Below, piece by piece: positions 59,163 through 64,000 of a stretch of DNA of 64,000 nt. The first letter of the stretch is position 1. Every line of letters starts with the position of its first letter. Where the stretch lies: the NCBI GenBank assembly GCA_003388505.1, contig QQVO01000033.1:21483-85482 (forward strand), given 5' to 3'. Both the position numbers and the translations under genes were made by a program. This stretch comes from Planctomycetota bacterium. Lineage in GTDB: Bacteria > Planctomycetota > Planctomycetia > Planctomycetales > Planctomycetaceae. The notes beneath the pieces were generated by a model that ran no database searches, was not told the DNA's origin, and saw only the letters and a list, made by a program, of their open reading frames with translations.

Positions 59163-62135
59163 ATGCGATCGTCTGTCTGCCTGCGAGTCGCCATCTTCAC
59201 CGCAGCACTCTGTCTCTCGCCGCACCACGCAGAGTCTGCTGACGCGCCGGCGGATGACGCGAGTCCTCCCCTGGCGGAATGGATCTGGCGCGATGGCGAC
59301 GCCGAGTCCGCAGTGGTTTTACAAACGACCGTGACGCTTCCGCACCGAGCGCAGCAGGCACGCTTGAGAGCCTTGGCGGACTTCTGTGCGATCGAAATTC
59401 GGGTGAACAGCGAGACGGCGGTCGTTATCGATCACTACAGCCCGCTGGCGGAACTCGACGTCCTGCCGTTCCTGCAGCCGGGCGAGAACCAGATCGAGAT
59501 CACCGCGAACGGCTCAGACGGTCCGTCAGCCGTGGCGGTCGAGTTGGAACTGGTTGCAGCCGATGGAACCCGGGAGTCAGTCGTCACCGACGACTCGTGG
59601 ACTCTGGTCGTCGAGGGAATTGCGAAGGGTACGGCGAAGAGCAACGGACCAGTCGCTCCCGAGTTGTGGGGGCGGAACGCGAAGAGCATCGAGATCAGCC
59701 CGTTCGACAACTACGAACAGTGGCGACTGGCGAGCGGCGACGAAGCGGACTCGAGAGGCCGGTTCTGGTCCGCGCCGGGTTTTGAATTCGAGTTGCTGCG
59801 CGCGGCCGGGGAGGATGAAGGTTCGTGGGTCAGCGTCGCGTTCGACCCGCGCGGGCGAGCAGTGATTGCGCGAGAAGACAAAGGGCTGCTGCGGTTCACA
59901 TTCGATGAGCCGGGCGGAGTCGTCGTCGAGGTGGAGACGATCAACGACAGTCTGGAAGAGTGCCGCGGACTCCTGTTCGTCGGAGACGACCTGTACGCCA
60001 ACGCCAACAACTCGAAGGGCGTTTACCTGTTGGCAGGTGCGGGCGGCGACGGACCGGTCGGGGAACCGCAACTGATCGGCGAATTCCCCGGCGGCGTGGG
60101 CCACGGCCGGAACCAGCTTAAGCTCGGACCGGACGGCCGCATCTACAGCATCTGCGGCGACGCGGTCGATTTGCCGAAAGACGTCTTCGACCGCACGTCG
60201 CCGTTCCGAGAAGCGCGGCGCGGCCCCAGTCCGGGCGAGGGATTCGTCGCCGTGTATGATCGAGAATCCACGAAGTGGGAACTGCTCTGCGCCGGCATGC
60301 GTAATCCGTTCGGGATCGCCTTCAACGCCGACGGGGAGGCATTCACTTACGATGCCGACGCCGAGTTCGACATGGGCGCGCCGTGGTATCGGCCGACGCG
60401 GATTCTGCATCTCGTCTCCGGCGCCGATTACGGCTGGCGGGCCGTGACGACGCAGTGGCCGCCCTACGACCCGGATCACCCGGCGAACGCCCTCCCCATT
60501 CTCGACATCGGCAAAGGGTCACCCACGGCGGCCGAGTTCGGATACCGGAGCAACTTCCCGCCGCGTTACAAGAACGCTTTGTTTGTGCTCGACTGGGCCT
60601 ACGGGCGTGTGCTCGCCGTGCACCTGCGGCCGCGCGGTGCGACCTACCTCGCTCAGGCCGAGACGTTCCTGCAGGGGCAGCCGCTGAACGTCTGTTGTCT
60701 CGATTTCGGCCCGGACGGGGCGATGTATCTCGTGACCGGCGGGCGCGGGACGAAGTCCGGCCTGTATCGCGTGACCTGGAACGGAGGCGATACCGCAGCG
60801 GACATTGAATCGGAACATCAGAGACTGTGCCTTACGTTCGGCGACGAGTCGCGAGCCGTCCGCCACCGGCTGGAGGAGTCGCACGGCCGCCCCGAACTCG
60901 CCGACGAGGCGCTGATCTGGCAGCAGCTTGACGCCGCCGACCCGGTGCTGCGCTATGCGGCGCGGACGGCTTTGGAGCATCTGCCGGTGGACGATTGGCG
61001 CGAGCAGGCCCTCTCTGAGACTCGGACCACGGCATCACTCGAAGCATTGACGGCGCTGGCCCGCCATGGAGACGCGGGCGACGTGGACGCCATTGTCGAG
61101 CGGTCGCTGAAACACGATCTCTCTCAACTGACGCTGACCCAGCAATTGACGCTGCTGCACATCTGGCAGCGATGCCGGCAGATTGATCCCATGCCGCTTC
61201 ACGAGCACCGCGAAACGATCCTCGCCCAGGTCCGACCGATCGTCACGGGCGCGTCCCCACAACGGATCAGCCCGCTGGGCGATAGCGAACGACTGCGCCG
61301 CGAGGCCGCGCGAGTGTTGAAGCAACTCGAATCACCGGACACGGTTCGCCTGCTGATCGAGCGGCTCACTGCCAGCCGCACGCAGGAAGACCGGCTGCAT
61401 TACCTGTTCCTGTTGCGCGACGTCGACGACGGCTGGAGCGATGAGGCGCATCATGTCTACTTCGCGGCTCTCCAGGAGGCCGGCGGGTTCGTTCGCGGCG
61501 AGGGCATGCCGAGTTTTCTCAAGTTGATTCGAGACGAGGCCTTCGCCCGCTTGAGCGACGAGGAACGGGACCGGTTCGCAGCGATCATCGAAAGCCAACT
61601 GCACAACGAACCGCCGCCGTTGGAGGCGCGACCGGTCGTGAAGAAATGGACCGTGGACGACCTGGACGAACTGCTCGGGGACGGCGATCGACCGGGAGAC
61701 GCGGAACAGGGTAAAGCCGTCTTCCATCAAGCGGTCTGCACGAAATGCCACCGTGTCGGTGCAACCGGGCCGGCGGTGGGACCGGACCTGACCTATCTGG
61801 CCCGGCGGTTCAGCCGCAGGGACATGCTGCTCTCCATCCTCGAACCGGACCGCGTCGTGGCGGAGAACTACCGGAACGTGGAGGTCGTGACAAAGCAGGG
61901 CCGGGTGTTCACCGGCCGCCCTGCCGTCACGGGCGACTTCCGGTCGCAGACGCTGAAGATTGTGGTCGATCCACTGCGGGCCACTGAGTTCATTGAACTC
62001 GACAAACGGAACATCGAAGTGCACCGTCTGGCCGAGACATCGCCGATGCCCAAAGGTCTGCTCGATACATTCACCGCGGAAGAAATTCGGAACCTGCTGG
62101 CGTATCTGGAATCCGGCGGGAGCGCGAAGAGATGA
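59163..62135 (+). CDS. Secreted PQQ-like propeller dehydrogenase with PVC-type heme-binding domain
   Basis: Exported protein of 990 residues; signal peptide to about residue 26. Residues 40-185 form a beta sandwich (LAEWIWRDGDAES, CAIEIRVNSE). Residues 200-560 look like a sugar-dehydrogenase beta propeller with RNQLKLGPDGRIYSICGD, LLCAGMRNPFGIAFNADGEAF (split) and GYRSNFPPRYKNALFVLDW. A helical repeat region (about 570-830) follows. The C terminus (about 845-985) is a cytochrome c-like domain with heme motif CTKCH, distal VGPDLTYLARRF and LLDTFTAEEIRNLLAYLE, the planctomycete heme-binding domain. It probably oxidises a sugar or alcohol in the envelope and passes electrons to the heme; substrate unknown. 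Confidence 0.88.
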   Translation: MRSSVCLRVAIFTAALCLSPHHAESADAPADDASPPLAEWIWRDGDAESAVVLQTTVTLPHRAQQARLRALADFCAIEIRVNSETAVVIDHYSPLAELDVLPFLQPGENQIEITANGSDGPSAVAVELELVAADGTRESVVTDDSWTLVVEGIAKGTAKSNGPVAPELWGRNAKSIEISPFDNYEQWRLASGDEADSRGRFWSAPGFEFELLRAAGEDEGSWVSVAFDPRGRAVIAREDKGLLRFTFDEPGGVVVEVETINDSLEECRGLLFVGDDLYANANNSKGVYLLAGAGGDGPVGEPQLIGEFPGGVGHGRNQLKLGPDGRIYSICGDAVDLPKDVFDRTSPFREARRGPSPGEGFVAVYDRESTKWELLCAGMRNPFGIAFNADGEAFTYDADAEFDMGAPWYRPTRILHLVSGADYGWRAVTTQWPPYDPDHPANALPILDIGKGSPTAAEFGYRSNFPPRYKNALFVLDWAYGRVLAVHLRPRGATYLAQAETFLQGQPLNVCCLDFGPDGAMYLVTGGRGTKSGLYRVTWNGGDTAADIESEHQRLCLTFGDESRAVRHRLEESHGRPELADEALIWQQLDAADPVLRYAARTALEHLPVDDWREQALSETRTTASLEALTALARHGDAGDVDAIVERSLKHDLSQLTLTQQLTLLHIWQRCRQIDPMPLHEHRETILAQVRPIVTGASPQRISPLGDSERLRREAARVLKQLESPDTVRLLIERLTASRTQEDRLHYLFLLRDVDDGWSDEAHHVYFAALQEAGGFVRGEGMPSFLKLIRDEAFARLSDEERDRFAAIIESQLHNEPPPLEARPVVKKWTVDDLDELLGDGDRPGDAEQGKAVFHQAVCTKCHRVGATGPAVGPDLTYLARRFSRRDMLLSILEPDRVVAENYRNVEVVTKQGRVFTGRPAVTGDFRSQTLKIVVDPLRATEFIELDKRNIEVHRLAETSPMPKGLLDTFTAEEIRNLLAYLESGGSAKR

Positions 62136-62360
62136 TCGGCGTTACGGCCTTGGGAGGCTGTCAGTGACACACAATTCCTCTGCGGCCCGCCTTCAGGAAC
62201 CGGGCCCAGGAGATTCTCGAACAGGACACAGATTTTCGCGGATTTGGCGGATCAGCACGGAGTTTGCGGGGAATTCCTCAAGAGACGGTAGCGCCGAGAA
62301 ACGACGCGCCGCTGGCACTTGATCACCGGTGATACACGGCGAATCCAGAGGAGACGTGCA

Positions 62361-63779
62361 GTGAGCGATCATCGATTACTGACGCGGCGACGGTTCTTGA
62401 AGTCGTCGTCGACGATGGCAGCGGCGGGATTGCTCGGAAGTGGCATGCCGTGCGGCGTCGTGTCCGCGCAGGAGGCTGGTGAGCGGCCCACGCAGGCCGC
62501 AGGGGTCACTGTCCTCAACCCGCGCGGCCGGGTGCCGGTCAGTTTCATCATCGATGACTCGACCTGCCTGGTGAACGTGGCCCACTTCAAGATTCCGCAA
62601 CTGGCGGAGGTCTATCCCGATCGGTACCGGCAGGACTGGCGGAAGCTGCCGCGCGAGATTCCGGATTCGTTCGTACGGAAGTTCGGCGAGTGGTGCCGCG
62701 AGCATGGAGTGAAGGGAAAGTACAGCGTCGTGCCGTACCCGGCGTGCGTGGGCTGGATCGACCGGCGGATGCCGGGCTGGAGCCGGAAGGAACTCGAAGA
62801 CAGCCTCGCGCTCGTGCGGGACTTCATGACGGTCGATTGGGACATCCACCCCGAGATGGTCTCGCACACGTTCGCCGTCGATACGAAGACCGGTCGGCCC
62901 TATGCGGAGAAGAGCGAGAAGTACCTGGAGAACACCGGATTCAGCGTCGGCATGAGCACCGACGAGATGACCGAGTACATCGCCTACGCGCTCGAGATGA
63001 TGAAGAACGCCGGGCTGCCGTGTGAAGGCGTGACGACTCCGGGCGGCTTCGGCAGCAGAGCGCGCCCGGCATTGGCGGAGGGCACGCTGCAAGCGGTGCG
63101 CGGTGTCTACGGTGCGGAGATCCCGCATTACTTCCGGGACCTGTTCACCGATGAACGGAGCGTCGCCCCTCTGGTGCAGAACGTTCGCGGCCTCGACACG
63201 GACGATCCCCAGTGCGTGGTGCACACGATCGGCTGCACGGGCGACTGGTTCGGCGGCTGGGACGGACTGGGAGAAGGATCGGTCGACCGGTTCATCACCG
63301 CAGACCTGCAAGGCGGACGGATGCCCGAGGTAATCGACCGGGAACAGCCGGCGATCATGGTCTGCCACTGGCCGGGGATCTACTACAACGGCGAAGAGCG
63401 AGGATTTCTGATCTTTCAGGAAGTCGTGCGGAGACTGCATGCGCGCAACGACAACCTGATCTGGATGAAACTGAGCGAGATCGCCCGCTACTGGGCCGCG
63501 AAGGAACTGACGCGCATCGAGGAGCGAGACGGGCGGATTGATCTCAGTTCACCGTTCGCCTGCCGGGAGTTCACGTTCGAGTGTACTTTGCCCGGAACGA
63601 AGCCGCCGCGCGTCGTGATTGCTGCGGCAGACGGTTTGGCTGCAGAGGAATTGGAACTGCGGGAAGTGAAGCGTGCGCTGGATCTGAAGTCCGGCACATG
63701 GTTTCGAGACGGCGAGCGAGTGACGTTGTGCGTCGATTTGCCGCAGCGGAGGACGGTGAGTGTGAAAGCGCAGGCGTGA
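62361..63779 (+). CDS. Tat-exported polysaccharide-deacetylase-like protein
   Basis: Protein of 472 residues; GTG 62361 follows AGAGGAGA. The twin-arginine signal TRRRFLKSSSTMAAAGLL is at about 8-25. The catalytic region has VPVSFIIDDSTCLVNVAHF (a DD motif like the metal-binding DD of NodB-type deacetylases), GKYSVVPYPACVGWID, DWDIHPEMVSHTF (His-x3-His-like position) and GVTTPGGFGSR. This arrangement fits a glycoside hydrolase/deacetylase fold of the NodB superfamily, but the exact family is uncertain. It lies downstream of the heme dehydrogenase gene, on the same strand, separated by a 225-base gap. Confidence 0.65.
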   Translation: MSDHRLLTRRRFLKSSSTMAAAGLLGSGMPCGVVSAQEAGERPTQAAGVTVLNPRGRVPVSFIIDDSTCLVNVAHFKIPQLAEVYPDRYRQDWRKLPREIPDSFVRKFGEWCREHGVKGKYSVVPYPACVGWIDRRMPGWSRKELEDSLALVRDFMTVDWDIHPEMVSHTFAVDTKTGRPYAEKSEKYLENTGFSVGMSTDEMTEYIAYALEMMKNAGLPCEGVTTPGGFGSRARPALAEGTLQAVRGVYGAEIPHYFRDLFTDERSVAPLVQNVRGLDTDDPQCVVHTIGCTGDWFGGWDGLGEGSVDRFITADLQGGRMPEVIDREQPAIMVCHWPGIYYNGEERGFLIFQEVVRRLHARNDNLIWMKLSEIARYWAAKELTRIEERDGRIDLSSPFACREFTFECTLPGTKPPRVVIAAADGLAAEELELREVKRALDLKSGTWFRDGERVTLCVDLPQRRTVSVKAQA

Positions 63780-63846
63780 TCTGAACGGGGAGGCCGCGTT
63801 TGCTGCCGCCGCGTTCGCGGCTCACGATTCGCGCTTAGAAACCTGA

Positions 63847-63866
63847 CAGCGGGCTCACGCCCGCTG
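63847..63866. repeat. Short GC palindrome downstream of the last gene
   Basis: CAGCGGGC (63847-63854) and GCCCGCTG (63859-63866) form an 8-bp stem with loop TCAC. It lies 68 bases after the deacetylase-like gene, without a T-tract, and looks like one of the dispersed short palindromes. Confidence 0.55.
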
Positions 63867-64000
63867 CTACATGATGGCGTGACAACCGATGTTGTAACAG
63901 GGGGGTTCGTTTTTCATGTTGTCTGCTCCCGTGACGGCATGAACACCCAGCCGAGACGAAGGCGGGGTTGAGCCGTTTCTCGGGGAATTCCGCCGTTTTT

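Overview
The window looks like a chromosomal segment of a planctomycete (Planctomycetota, class Planctomycetia). The DNA is GC-rich. It carries family signatures largely restricted to that phylum: DUF1501 Tat-exported proteins, three DUF1549/DUF1553 proteins with CxxCH motifs, a PVC-type heme-binding dehydrogenase, WD40 and zinc-ribbon proteins with one membrane span, FHA proteins, and an ECF sigma factor next to a receptor-like Ser/Thr kinase. No rRNA, tRNA, CRISPR array, phage or complete insertion sequence was seen.

Layout. 0.3-7.8 kb is signalling: a twin-FHA protein, an ECF sigma factor, a secreted coiled-coil protein split by an in-frame amber codon, and a large kinase that fuses a zinc-finger anti-sigma-like head, a kinase domain, one membrane span and a WD40 sensor. 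A near-identical 29-bp element lies upstream of both genes that follow the sigma gene and may be its promoter. 7.9-11.8 kb holds a pyruvate kinase/ATP-sulfurylase-like fusion, whose sulfurylase half lacks its signature active-site motif, and an adenylate-kinase-like protein. 12-19.5 kb carries a PhoD-like phosphatase, an alpha/beta hydrolase, a secreted DUF255 thioredoxin-fold protein with a DsbD-like tail, small membrane proteins and a RodA/FtsW protein. 19.8-28.4 kb mixes signalling (H-box/receiver protein, ECF sigma factor, ExeA-like ATPase, response regulator with zinc ribbon, FHA protein) with RsmE, RsmD and MtnA, then a PDZ protein.

28.5-35.1 kb encodes a large zinc-ribbon/WD40-like membrane protein, a predicted outer-membrane barrel, an Asp-box sialidase-like protein and an aspartoacylase-family amidohydrolase. 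35.4-39.2 kb is a typical DUF1549/DUF1553-DUF1501 pair. 39.2-39.7 kb is an intergenic island of palindromic repeats. 39.7-44.4 kb has a sugar-epimerase-like TIM barrel, an AcpH-like protein, NAD kinase, PP2C phosphatase and a secreted fumarylacetoacetase-family protein. 44.5-51.2 kb has a PPC-domain protein, a 59-codon antitoxin-like gene bracketed by two copies of a palindromic element, and a divergent DUF1549/DUF1553 and DUF1501 pair with a structured leader. 51.3-55.1 kb holds a methyltransferase and a two-gene ABC exporter. 55.5-63.8 kb holds a third DUF1549/DUF1553 protein, a membrane protein overlapping purN, the heme-binding dehydrogenase and a Tat-exported deacetylase-like protein.

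Most genes are monocistronic or in pairs. Coupled pairs shown by start/stop overlap or short gaps are FHA-rsmD, AcpH-like-epimerase, DUF1549/1553-DUF1501, membrane protein-purN, and the ABC ATPase with its permease. Three copies of a 107-bp repeat lie at or just beyond the 3' ends of genes.
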